From assembly GCF_947039605.1 (NCBI RefSeq), contig NZ_CAMQZG010000010.1:18916-82915 (forward strand): a stretch of 64,000 nt of DNA, given 5' to 3'. The position numbers and the translations under genes were made by a program. Positions 7,526-15,275 of this stretch are shown piece by piece. The notes below the pieces were generated by a model. It was not told the DNA's origin. It saw only the letters and a program-made list of their open reading frames with translations, and did no database searches. The DNA is from an uncultured Clostridium sp. (GTDB lineage: Bacteria > Bacillota > Clostridia > Clostridiales > Clostridiaceae). Position 1 is the first letter of the stretch. The number at the start of each line of letters is the position of its first letter.

Positions 7526-9151
7526 ATGGGACTAATTAAAACTTTTGACTACAAAGAAGATGAACTCGATAAAATCAAAAATTATGAGTATGGCTTAAAT
7601 TGGCCTGTTGTATATATTATCAGAAATGATAAAGAGGCTTATGTTGGTGAATCAACAAGAGTATATAATCGTAGTATTCAACATAGAAAAAACACTGAAA
7701 GAACTAAACTTGATACAATAGATATTATTGCAGATACTGATTTCAATAAATCTGCTACTTTAAATATAGAATCTTTACTAATTGAGTATATGTCCGCGGA
7801 TGCTAAATATAAACTACAAAATGGTAATGGTGGTCTTAGTAATCACAGTTACTATAAAAAAGATTTTTATAATGAAAAATTTGATAAAATTTGGGATGAG
7901 CTTAAAGAGAAAAATATAGTTACAAGAGGATTATTTGAAATCCGTAATAGTGACTTATTCAAATACTCTCCTTACAAGGCATTAACCGCTGAACAGTCAC
8001 TCGTTGCTGATGATATTATTTCTAGTATAATTCATAATACCCAAAGCAAACATATGATACAAGGTGAACCTGGTACTGGTAAAACTATTGTAGCTATTTA
8101 TCTTTTAAAGTATTTAAAAGAACTTAAAAAAACTAAACATTTAAAAATTGGACTAGTTGTCCCTATGACTTCACTTAGGTCAACTTTAAGTAATGTTTTT
8201 AAATCAGTAAAAAATTTAAAATCAAATATGGTACTTAGTCCTTCTGATGCTACTAAAAATGACTATGATATCCTTATAGTCGATGAAGCCCATAGACTCA
8301 ATCGAAGAGTTAATATAACTGCTATGGGTGCTTTTGATAATACAAATAGAAAACTTGGACTTGATATAAATGAGGGTACTCAGCTCGATTGGATTAATAT
8401 GTCTTGCAAACATATGATACTTTGTTATGATAAAAACCAATCAATAAAGCCATCAGATGTAAGGGCTGAAGACTTTGAAAAAATCAAATTCGAAATGCAT
8501 AAAATAACATCACAAATGAGAGTTCTCGGTGGTGGAGATTATATAAATTATATCCAAAATATTTTAAGACAAACTCAAGAAGAAAAACTCACTTTTAATA
8601 ATTATGAACTTCTTCTATTTGATAATATTTCAGAAATGCACGAAATGATAAAACTCAAAAATGAAAAATTGGGTTTGTGTAGACTTATTGCAGGTTATGC
8701 TTGGGATTGGAAATCTAAAAAAGACAAAAATGCTTATGACATAACTATTCAAGATACTAACCTTCAATGGAACTCAACAAATAAAGACTGGATAAATACA
8801 CCTAATGCAATAAACGAAGTTGGTTGTATTCATACAACTCAAGGATATGATTTAAACTATACTGGAATTATAATTGGTCATGAAATAAGCTATAAAGATG
8901 ATCAACTAATTGTAAATAAATCAAAATATTTTGATACAACTGGTAAAAACTCTATCAAAGTAGAATCAGAACTTCATAATTATATAATTAATATTTATAA
9001 AACTATTCTAACAAGAGGAATTAAAGGTACTTATATTTATATTTGCGATGAAAATCTTAGAAACTATTTTAAACAATTTATTGATACTTATATATCAGAT
9101 GTACAAGCTAAAGAAATTTTAGATTCCTTAAAAGAAATTGAATACAAATAA
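7526..9151 (+). CDS. GIY-YIG nuclease fused to a DUF2075-type helicase
   Basis: This 541-residue protein joins an N-terminal GIY-YIG endonuclease to a superfamily 1-like ATPase. In the nuclease, VYII (29-32), YVG (39-41), Arg45, His53 and Glu82 match the family's catalytic pattern. In the ATPase, Walker A is GEPGTGKT (180-187) and Walker B is LIVDEAH near 249-255. A later IHTTQGYDL and a C-terminal TRGIKGTYIYICD are typical of DUF2075 helicases. It is a single plus-strand gene with an AAGGAG site, surrounded by decayed genes. Nuclease-helicase fusions in such patches are often antiphage; that is inference. Confidence 0.85.
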   Translation: MGLIKTFDYKEDELDKIKNYEYGLNWPVVYIIRNDKEAYVGESTRVYNRSIQHRKNTERTKLDTIDIIADTDFNKSATLNIESLLIEYMSADAKYKLQNGNGGLSNHSYYKKDFYNEKFDKIWDELKEKNIVTRGLFEIRNSDLFKYSPYKALTAEQSLVADDIISSIIHNTQSKHMIQGEPGTGKTIVAIYLLKYLKELKKTKHLKIGLVVPMTSLRSTLSNVFKSVKNLKSNMVLSPSDATKNDYDILIVDEAHRLNRRVNITAMGAFDNTNRKLGLDINEGTQLDWINMSCKHMILCYDKNQSIKPSDVRAEDFEKIKFEMHKITSQMRVLGGGDYINYIQNILRQTQEEKLTFNNYELLLFDNISEMHEMIKLKNEKLGLCRLIAGYAWDWKSKKDKNAYDITIQDTNLQWNSTNKDWINTPNAINEVGCIHTTQGYDLNYTGIIIGHEISYKDDQLIVNKSKYFDTTGKNSIKVESELHNYIINIYKTILTRGIKGTYIYICDENLRNYFKQFIDTYISDVQAKEILDSLKEIEYK

Positions 9152-9153
9152 TA

Positions 9154-9190
9154 AAATGCACATTGAGAATTTTCAATGTGCATTTCTATA
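9154..9190 (+). terminator. Terminator after the GIY-YIG helicase gene
   Basis: A 13-bp perfect stem (AAATGCACATTGA with TCAATGTGCATTT) follows the stop codon by two bases. The flanking A and T runs would let it work on both strands. Confidence 0.75.
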
Positions 9191-9221
9191 TTTTCAAACA
9201 AAAAAAGTCTTTTAACAACTT

Positions 9222-9596
9222 CTATCTTTCCCTAACAAATCCTAAGTAACGAGTACCTTGGAATGATAACTCTCCATAATCGCCCTCAACTAATAGACCA
9301 TATTCCTCTCCACTAATATGAAATTCCATTCTATCTCCACTCTCTACCTCAAAAGTAATATAATAAGTGCTTGATGTTGTTCTATGGTAACCTTGTGAAC
9401 CACTCATATCTCCACCAACAGCATGATTACGATGTTTTGTATTTATTCTTTTAGATACAATACTAGCTTTAACCATTAATCTTGGTGAATTATTATTCTT
9501 TGTCCAAGTTCCAATCCCTTTAATCACACTTGTCATAATTACTCCAATTACAAATAAAAACACTATAAAAAACATAACTTCAAAGCCACCAGACAT
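9222..9596 (-). CDS. DUF2500-like membrane-anchored protein
   Basis: This 124-residue protein has one N-terminal membrane segment (about 8-27) followed by a soluble beta-rich domain. The phrases ASIVSKR, YYITFEVESGDRMEF and GDYGELSFQGTRYLGF fit the DUF2500 family, small proteins of unknown function. An AAGGGGA site lies before the ATG. It is a single gene with no informative partners; it may share the terminator hairpin of the convergent helicase gene. Confidence 0.75.
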   Translation of the reverse strand: MSGGFEVMFFIVFLFVIGVIMTSVIKGIGTWTKNNNSPRLMVKASIVSKRINTKHRNHAVGGDMSGSQGYHRTTSSTYYITFEVESGDRMEFHISGEEYGLLVEGDYGELSFQGTRYLGFVRER

Positions 9597-9704
9597 AGTA
9601 AATATTTCCCCTTCCTATTCTATATATTTATATAAATATATGCTATAAAAATACTTTTTTCCATTCATTTAAATCGACATTTTTTTTAACATATTAAAAG
9701 ATAT

Positions 9705-9767
9705 TTAAAATAAAAGCTAAGCGCATAGTCAAAACCATTTGTAGGTTTAACTATGCGCTTAGCTTTT
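9705..9767 (-). terminator. Terminator after dus
   Basis: A perfect 18-bp stem (AAAAGCTAAGCGCATAGT and its complement) starts just after the stop codon of the dihydrouridine synthase gene. Confidence 0.9.
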
Positions 9768-9768
9768 G

Positions 9769-10737
9769 TTATATTCTCTCTTTAAATAAACTAGCACCTG
9801 CTACAACATCTTGTTCTCTAAATAAAGCTTCAACAGCTCGTTTATATCCTACAATGTCTTGTGACTTTCTTATATTCTTTGCATACTTGGTGTGTTCAGA
9901 AAACACCCAATTCATATATGCCCATACTTCTTTCATTTTAAATAAAATTACTCTTTGATCATTTTTAAATAATTCTGTATATCCACTTAAAAGTTCATCA
10001 TGGAACTCTTTAACTTTCTCTTTAGTTAACGGTCTATTGTGTTTTATTTCTCCCATAATTCCTGGATTAGAAATTATACCTCTTCCAAGCATAATTCTAT
10101 CTGTTTCTGGGAACTGCTCTATAATCTTTTTATCATCCTGTGTACAAAAAATATCCCCATTATAACATACAGGATTTGTACTTACCTCTAAGGCATGTCT
10201 ATACATTTCCAAATTAGGTTTGTTCTTATAAAAATCCTGTCTAGTTCTTAAATGTATAATAAGCTCTTCCATAGGATATTGATTATAAATCCTCATAAGC
10301 TCATAAAATTCATCTGGCTCATCTTTTCCTAGTCTAGTTTTTATAGAAATTTTCATATCATCAATTTTAAATATCTCATCTAAAAATCTATCAAGGTCTT
10401 CTGGATATGCCAAAAAGCCTGAACCTCTTCCCTTTGAAACAACAGTCCCAGATGGACAACCAAGATTTATATTAATCTCATCATATCCCATACTTTTAAG
10501 CTTCTCTGCTGTAAAAATAAATCCCTCTGCATTATTAGTAAGTACCTGTGGAACTAAATTAATCCCTACATTATTCTCTGGTAGTAGATCTCTTAATTCT
10601 TTAGTTTTAAACTTATTGCTTTGATTAGGCACTATAAAAGGTGCAAAATACTTATCAATGTCACCAAAAACTTTTTTGTAAGCATTTCTATATATGTATC
10701 CTGTAATTCCCTCAAGTGGTGCTAAGTAATATTTCAT
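9769..10737 (-). CDS. tRNA-dihydrouridine synthase
   Basis: The enzyme reduces uridines in tRNA D-loops using FMN and NADPH. This 322-residue protein has the TIM-barrel pattern of the Dus family: APLEGITGY at the N-terminus, NLGCPSG with its catalytic Cys near residue 94, SIKTRLG near 131 and the phosphate-binding MLGRGIISNPG near 217-227. It is a single gene with its own strong terminator. Clostridia often carry two Dus enzymes, and which positions this one modifies cannot be told. Confidence 0.9.
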   Translation of the reverse strand: MKYYLAPLEGITGYIYRNAYKKVFGDIDKYFAPFIVPNQSNKFKTKELRDLLPENNVGINLVPQVLTNNAEGFIFTAEKLKSMGYDEININLGCPSGTVVSKGRGSGFLAYPEDLDRFLDEIFKIDDMKISIKTRLGKDEPDEFYELMRIYNQYPMEELIIHLRTRQDFYKNKPNLEMYRHALEVSTNPVCYNGDIFCTQDDKKIIEQFPETDRIMLGRGIISNPGIMGEIKHNRPLTKEKVKEFHDELLSGYTELFKNDQRVILFKMKEVWAYMNWVFSEHTKYAKNIRKSQDIVGYKRAVEALFREQDVVAGASLFKERI

Positions 10738-10844
10738 GTAGTATCTCCTTCATCTATCTTATGCAATTCTAAAATCAAACTACTATAATTCTCTTTTGCT
10801 AGAAATATGATACCACACTATACTAATATTTTCACTTATTGAAT

Positions 10845-10887
10845 ATTAAAGTTATCTATTTTTGGCAATAATATTAATAACTTTAAT
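10845..10887. repeat. Inverted repeat upstream of the LAGLIDADG gene
   Basis: ATTAAAGTTAT (10845-10855) and ATAACTTTAAT (10877-10887) are perfect complements separated by 21 bases. The second arm ends three bases before the GGAGG of the endonuclease gene, so the hairpin could affect its translation, or the repeat could be a binding site. Confidence 0.5.
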
Positions 10888-10903
10888 TTTGGAGGATTTA
10901 TTT

Positions 10904-11314
10904 ATGAAAGAAACAGATGCAGCATATATAGCTGGAATAATAGATGGAGAAGGAAGTATTTTGCTTACTAAACTTTCAAGGAATACCCATAGAGCACCCG
11001 TTGTTTCAGTACCATCTACTACAATAGAATTATTAGAATATTTAAAAGAAACTATCGGGCATGGAAAAATAACTAGAAAAACAAATTATAATAAAGAAAA
11101 GCATAAAGATTGTTTTACATACATATTAGAAAGAAATCAAGCAATTGATTTACTTAAAGAAGTTTCACAATACTTAATTATTCATAGTAAAAAGAAAAGG
11201 GCTAACTTAATCTTAAGCAAATATAAAGATTTAACACCTAGAAATGGTAGATATACAGAAGCTATGCTTCTTGAAAAAGAAGAGTTTTACAAAGAATTTG
11301 CCTCTTATAAATAA
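10904..11314 (+). CDS. LAGLIDADG-type homing endonuclease, single motif
   Basis: This protein of about 136 residues begins METDAAYIAGIIDGEGSI-like, in which YIAGIIDGEGSI is a LAGLIDADG motif near residues 7-18. Only one motif is present, so it should work as a homodimer, like I-CreI. The ATG at 10904 is chosen because GGAGG lies eight bases before it; the longer frame starting at 10862 lacks a site. It is convergent with ssrA, and its stop codon overlaps the T-run of the ssrA terminator. The ssrA gene is itself split by a group I intron, so this enzyme may mobilise that intron from outside it. Confidence 0.8.
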   Translation: MKETDAAYIAGIIDGEGSILLTKLSRNTHRAPVVSVPSTTIELLEYLKETIGHGKITRKTNYNKEKHKDCFTYILERNQAIDLLKEVSQYLIIHSKKKRANLILSKYKDLTPRNGRYTEAMLLEKEEFYKEFASYK

Positions 11315-11342
11315 AAAAAATCATAGCACAAAAGCTATGATT
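11313..11342 (-). terminator. ssrA terminator
   Basis: The stem AATCATAGC with GCTATGATT, followed by eight T on the minus strand, starts five bases after the tmRNA 3' CCA. It overlaps the stop codon of the convergent endonuclease gene. Confidence 0.85.
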
Positions 11343-11363
11343 TATATGGTGGAGATGACGGGT

Positions 11364-11702
11364 CGGTGGCATACTACTGTTTCCAAAAAATATCATTCTG
11401 ATATCTTCAAATTTCATTTTTACAAACAAAATTTATAGCCCTGACTATATGATAATCTTCAAAATTGATTGAAGATTCTTGGCGTATTATGGAAGCTATA
11501 ATATAGTTTGAAACTTCCATCCTAGTATTCCATGAAGATTACTCTTTTTAGGAACCTATAAGTCGATACGAGGCTGTTGAATTTCTTCACATACCTCTCG
11601 GTATTGCCATCATCAAGAATTAAATTCTCATGTTAAGGTTTCACCGATAAAGCCAAGTTTTTCCTCTAAGGATCACTCCCTAGGGCGACTCTGTCTAAAC
11701 GA
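11364..11702 (-). mobile_element. Group I self-splicing intron in the ssrA T-loop
   Basis: This 339-nt insert interrupts the T-loop of tmRNA after TTCGAT. The exon end CGAU plus the intron's UC pairs with GAGUCG in the intron, making a 6-bp P1 helix with the conserved U-G at the splice site. The intron ends in G, as required. A segment near 11440-11461 (GAAGATTATCATATAGTC on the minus strand) resembles the conserved S/P7 element of group I introns. No ORF lies inside. Group I introns in clostridial tmRNA are known to me; exact subgroup is not determined. Confidence 0.88.
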
Positions 11703-11912
11703 ATCGAACCCGTGTCCGAAAGTAGATTAGTAAGACTTTCTACGAGTGTAGTCATTGGTTACTATTTCCCTCAGAACTCTTCCAATAACAAAATTGTTCC
11801 TATGGTAGCTTCATAAATTCCGTTTCTAGCTCAAAGCTTTGCTAAACTCGGTTCCCTACTTAATGACACCAGCTACCCCAATCGTAGGAGTCGGGACTGA
11901 TGAGCGGCTAAA

Positions 11913-11942
11913 TTAAGCTGCTAACGCGAAATTATCTTCTGC
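11913..11942 (-). other. tmRNA tag reading frame
   Basis: The frame encodes AEDNFALAA with a TAA stop. The ALAA end is the degradation signal for ClpXP-type proteases. Confidence 0.9.
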
Positions 11943-12082
11943 GTTTATTGTTTTGCATACTCGATTAAAGAGTTTACATGCTTCACTCTACTCGCTTATC
12001 GAACCTCTCTTACCCCCGTCGAAGCCAAAACATCCCCACGTTGGTAAACAGATTTTCTAATAATCTATCTACTATATTAAGT

Positions 12083-12112
12083 TTTATAATTTAATTATAC
12101 AAAAAAACTCAA
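12083..12112 (-). promoter_or_regulatory. Likely ssrA promoter
   Basis: TTGAGT (12107-12112) and TATAAA (12083-12088) are separated by 18 bp. It would leave a leader of about 40 nt that RNase P would remove from the precursor. Confidence 0.5.
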
Positions 12113-12500
12113 CTTAAGTCAAGTTCAAATATCAAAGCTAGTTGTTTGTTAGTAAGAAGATTTCGAACTACTTAAGTTAACTGAAAATTGTTTGAGTCTT
12201 TTTTATTTATTACAAGTGTTAATTATATACTAATACTTCCCTTTTGTGAAGTTAATTTTTATATTACCTATTATTTCAACATAGTTCTTTCTATATATAC
12301 ATTAAGTAACTTTTTATTAAAACTTCATTAATATATCCTACCTAAACAACTAGATAATTTCTATACTATATATACTCTCCATTATTTCCTTTTAATATTC
12401 AAATATTTAAATAACTAAAAACCTTATCTATTAATATATCTATAAATACAGTATAATAACCCCACTAAACGTTCCCCATTGGAGGACATTTGTAATTTGT
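12113..12500. other. Intergenic stretch with nothing recognised
   Basis: This AT-rich gap between ssrA and the peptide transporter holds no supported ORF, RNA or repeat. Only the promoter at 12503-12531 could be identified next to it. Confidence 0.5.
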
Positions 12501-12502
12501 CC

Positions 12503-12531
12503 TTGCACACCGAGTCGAATTATGTTACAAT
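12503..12531 (+). promoter_or_regulatory. Likely sigma-A promoter of the peptide transporter gene
   Basis: TTGCAC (12503-12508) and TACAAT (12526-12531) are separated by exactly 17 bp. The start codon lies about 105 bases downstream. Confidence 0.6.
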
Positions 12532-12638
12532 TTAGTTAAAGAGATGGCAAAACAATTAATAATAAGTCATTTAAATTGATAATCTATTAAATTGATATAA
12601 ATGTATAAAAGATAAATGAAATTATAGGAGTGATATTT

Positions 12639-14006
12639 TTGACAACAGCAGTAATCGAACAAAAAAGAAAAGAAAAACATCCACCAGGGTTATATCTTCT
12701 TTTCCTAACTGAAATGTGGGAAAGATTTAGTTATTATGGAATGAGATCTTTACTTATTTTATATTTAACAACTAGCTTTGCAGCTGGCGGTCTTGGATTT
12801 GATGTAAGTACAGGAGCTATGATTTACGGTTTATACACTGGATTTACATACTTCACTCCTATAATTGGAGGATATCTTGCAGATAGATATCTTGGACAAA
12901 AACTTTCTATAATAATAGGTGGTACAATCATGGCAATTGGTAATATTTCGCTATTTGCACTATCTGGGCATACAGGATTATATATTGGTCTTGCAGCACT
13001 TATTATAGGTAATGGTTTCTTTAAACCAAATATTTCAACAGTAGTTGGACAACTTTATCCTAATGGAGATAAACGAAAAGATTCAGCTTTCACTATCTTC
13101 TATATGGGTATTAATGTTGGTTCTCTTATAGCCCCTATTATATGTGGACTTCTTGCAGAGAACTTATTTGCTACAAAATTAAACGGACAAATTATCCAAT
13201 ATGGATTTAAATATGGATTCCTAGCAGCCGCTATTGGTATGATAATTGGACAAATTGTATTTATAATCTTTGCTCCTAAATATCTTTCACATGTTGGTGG
13301 TAGAAAAGAAGTTTCTAATGAAGAGAGATCAAAAATTGAAAAGAAACCTCTTACAAAACAAGAAAAGAAAAGAACAGCAGCAATACTTATACTTGCAATG
13401 TTCGTAGTATTCTTTTGGGCTGGATTTGAACAAGCAGGAAGCTCACTTACAATGTTTGCTGAAAAGCTAACTAATAGAAGTTTATTTGGTAACACAGTTC
13501 CAGTAACTTTCTTCCAATCAATTAACCCAATATTTGTACTTTTATTATCACCTATCTTTGCAAAGATTTGGTTCACACTTGCTAATAGAAGACAGGGAGA
13601 TTTAAAAATCCCTACAAAAATGGCACTTGGTATGATAACTCTTGGTCTTGGATTCTTAGTTATGGTATTTGCTACTATGTCTATTGGTGGTTCACAGAAC
13701 CCTACAATTAAAGCTAGTATGTGGTGGCTTGTAATTACTTACTTCCTAAACACAGTAGGAGAATTATGCTTATCACCTATCGGACTTTCAATGGTTTCAA
13801 AAATAGCACCTGTAAAACTTGCTTCACTTCTAATGGGAGCATGGCTTGCAAGTTCTGGAGTAGCTAGTATCCTTGGAGGATTCATAGCATCTAACCTTGA
13901 ATCTTTTGGAGCAGCAGATATATTTGCTTTAATCGCTGGAGTTTCTATAGTACTTGGAATTGTATTATTCCTTCTAAGAAACAAAATTGCACACATGATG
14001 GAATAA
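12639..14006 (+). CDS. dtpT: POT-family di/tripeptide transporter
   Basis: The protein imports short peptides with protons. It has about 455 residues with 12 or more membrane helices. The PTR2 motifs are present: ERFSYYGMRSLL near residues 25-36, GGYLADRYLG near 78-87 and FFKPNISTVVGQLYP near 127-141. I start at the TTG at 12639, because the upstream GTG at 12630 overlaps the AGGAG site. It is the only plus-strand gene in this stretch. The convergent hxlR-type gene may be unrelated. Confidence 0.9.
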   Translation: MTTAVIEQKRKEKHPPGLYLLFLTEMWERFSYYGMRSLLILYLTTSFAAGGLGFDVSTGAMIYGLYTGFTYFTPIIGGYLADRYLGQKLSIIIGGTIMAIGNISLFALSGHTGLYIGLAALIIGNGFFKPNISTVVGQLYPNGDKRKDSAFTIFYMGINVGSLIAPIICGLLAENLFATKLNGQIIQYGFKYGFLAAAIGMIIGQIVFIIFAPKYLSHVGGRKEVSNEERSKIEKKPLTKQEKKRTAAILILAMFVVFFWAGFEQAGSSLTMFAEKLTNRSLFGNTVPVTFFQSINPIFVLLLSPIFAKIWFTLANRRQGDLKIPTKMALGMITLGLGFLVMVFATMSIGGSQNPTIKASMWWLVITYFLNTVGELCLSPIGLSMVSKIAPVKLASLLMGAWLASSGVASILGGFIASNLESFGAADIFALIAGVSIVLGIVLFLLRNKIAHMME

Positions 14007-14020
14007 TTAAATATAAATTT

Positions 14021-14050
14021 AAAGGAGTTAGCATTTGCTAGCTCCTTTTT
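14021..14050 (+). terminator. Terminator after dtpT
   Basis: The stem AAAGGAG(T)TAGC with GCTAGCTCCTTT is followed by a T-run on the plus strand. It lies between the convergent dtpT and hxlR-type genes. Confidence 0.85.
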
Positions 14051-14054
14051 AAAT

Positions 14055-14405
14055 TTACTCACCTGTACACTGTGGGTTTATAAGCTCATATTCATCACCT
14101 TTATTTTTATACCCCCAATCACACATAGCCTCTAATATATTATATAAACTCTCACCACGCTTTGTAGTGGTATACTCCACTTGTGGTGGAACTGTCATAT
14201 ATACCTTCCGCTCTATTAGCTTATCCTCTTCTAACTGTCTAAGCTGTACTGTGAGTGTTTTATGTGATATTCCATGTATATGTCTTTTCACTTGACTAAA
14301 CCTCTTTGTACCATCACTAATTAAATAATATAAAATTAATGGTTTCCACTTTCCATTTAGAACACTAAGCGTTACTTCTATCTCACAAGTTACTTTTTTT
14401 TTCAT
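14055..14405 (-). CDS. HxlR-family transcriptional regulator
   Basis: This 116-residue winged-helix protein has the HxlR pattern: a Cys near residue 7, LSVLNGKWKPLILYYL (about 13-28), FSQVKRHIHGISHKTLTVQLRQLEEDKL (about 36-63, recognition helix) and VEYTTTKRGESL. Some family members sense electrophiles or oxidants through the N-terminal Cys. A palindromic TATCATGATA-like element lies upstream near 14490-14535 and may be its own operator. Target genes are unknown. Confidence 0.88.
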   Translation of the reverse strand: MKKKVTCEIEVTLSVLNGKWKPLILYYLISDGTKRFSQVKRHIHGISHKTLTVQLRQLEEDKLIERKVYMTVPPQVEYTTTKRGESLYNILEAMCDWGYKNKGDEYELINPQCTGE

Positions 14406-14540
14406 TTCTCTTCCTTTCTAAAAAACACAACTAGGTTACCTCTCAAATATATGCTCTCTTCTCAATCTCTTACTATCTAAATATAATTATATCATGATAT
14501 TAAAGAAATAAATTATTGAAAGATATCGTGATATAAATGA

Positions 14541-14580
14541 AAAAAATGAGCTAAGCAATAATCTTGCTTAGCTCATTTTT
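14541..14580 (-). terminator. Terminator after xpt, bidirectional
   Basis: A 16-bp stem (AAATGAGCTAAGCAA and its complement) has T-runs on both strands. It ends xpt on the minus strand. Confidence 0.8.
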
Positions 14581-14594
14581 ATTTAAAAGATAGA

Positions 14595-15170
14595 TTATCT
14601 AAAAGTAACCTCTCCATTTTCTATCTTATCTATTATAGCTAGAGATTCGACTCTAACTCCTTTATTCTCAAGGTGCTTTCTACCATCTTGGAAGCCTTTT
14701 TCTATAACAATCCCAGCTCCAACAACACTTGCTCCACCTTGTTTAACTACATCTAAAAGACCAAATATTCCACAAGCATTTGCAAGGAAATCATCTATAA
14801 TAAGGATTCTCTCACCCTCATTAATAAATTTCTTATCAACAACAACATTGTAAGCTGTTTGCTTTGTGAATGAATATATCTCTGATGTATAAACTTCATT
14901 TTCTTTATATCTTGGAACTCTATCTACTTTTTTACCAAATACCATTGGAATATATCCAAATTCTTTTGCTACCAAAGCAGCAAGAGCAATTCCTGTTGAC
15001 TCAACAGTAAGTATTTTATCTATCTTCTCATCTTTAAATCTTTCTTTGAACTCTTTAGCAATCTCTTCTACTAATTTAACATCCATCTGGTGATTTAAAA
15101 AACTATCAACTCTTAGAATATTATCTTCTACTCTACCTTTTTCTTTAATCATTTGTTTTAATAATTCCAT
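14595..15170 (-). CDS. xpt: Xanthine phosphoribosyltransferase
   Basis: The enzyme salvages xanthine to XMP using PRPP. It has 191 residues, the usual length. The PRPP-binding loop is [13 protein letters not shown] near residues 122-134, and [13 protein letters not shown] (about 58-70) is typical of Xpt/PurR-type domains. The ATG at 15170 is preceded by AAAGGA, so I reject the seven-codon longer TTG start. Unlike many Firmicutes, no purine riboswitch and no pbuX gene accompany it; a 15-bp hairpin lies between it and mprF. Confidence 0.92.
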   Translation of the reverse strand: MELLKQMIKEKGRVEDNILRVDSFLNHQMDVKLVEEIAKEFKERFKDEKIDKILTVESTGIALAALVAKEFGYIPMVFGKKVDRVPRYKENEVYTSEIYSFTKQTAYNVVVDKKFINEGERILIIDDFLANACGIFGLLDVVKQGGASVVGAGIVIEKGFQDGRKHLENKGVRVESLAIIDKIENGEVTFR

Positions 15171-15214
15171 ATAATTCAGTCCTTTCAACAATATTCAATA
15201 TCTCTTATAATCTT

Positions 15215-15259
15215 ATAACAAATTAATCTATTTTGCTATAAAAAAGATTAATTTGTTAT
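15215..15259. repeat. Perfect 15-bp hairpin between mprF and xpt
   Basis: ATAACAAATTAATCT (15215-15229) pairs perfectly with 15245-15259 across a 15-base loop. The T-run follows only on the plus strand, so it does not look like a terminator for mprF on the minus strand. Confidence 0.6.
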
Positions 15260-15275
15260 TTTTATAAACCTATAT

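Larger units (their letters stand above)
11347..12037 (-). ncRNA. ssrA: tmRNA, split by a group I intron
   Basis: tmRNA rescues stalled ribosomes together with SmpB. The 5' end GGGGATG (from 12037) pairs with CATCTCC before the 3' ACCA at 11347, forming the 7-bp acceptor stem with one G-U pair. GGCTTCGACGGGGG follows at the 5' side, as usual. The tag frame at 11913-11942 encodes AEDNFALAA and a TAA, preceded by the alanine carried on tmRNA. The gene is 691 nt, but removing 11364-11702 gives a normal 352 nt. After splicing, the T-arm is ACGGG, loop TTCGATA, CCCGT. Confidence 0.95.

Noticed and set aside
13100..13576. 158-codon ORF on the minus strand
   Set aside because: It lies opposite dtpT, a well-supported transporter gene, and has no ribosome site.
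15171..15275. Purine riboswitch upstream of xpt
   Set aside because: xpt is often preceded by one in Firmicutes, but the conserved loop sequences are not present here; only a simple hairpin is seen.
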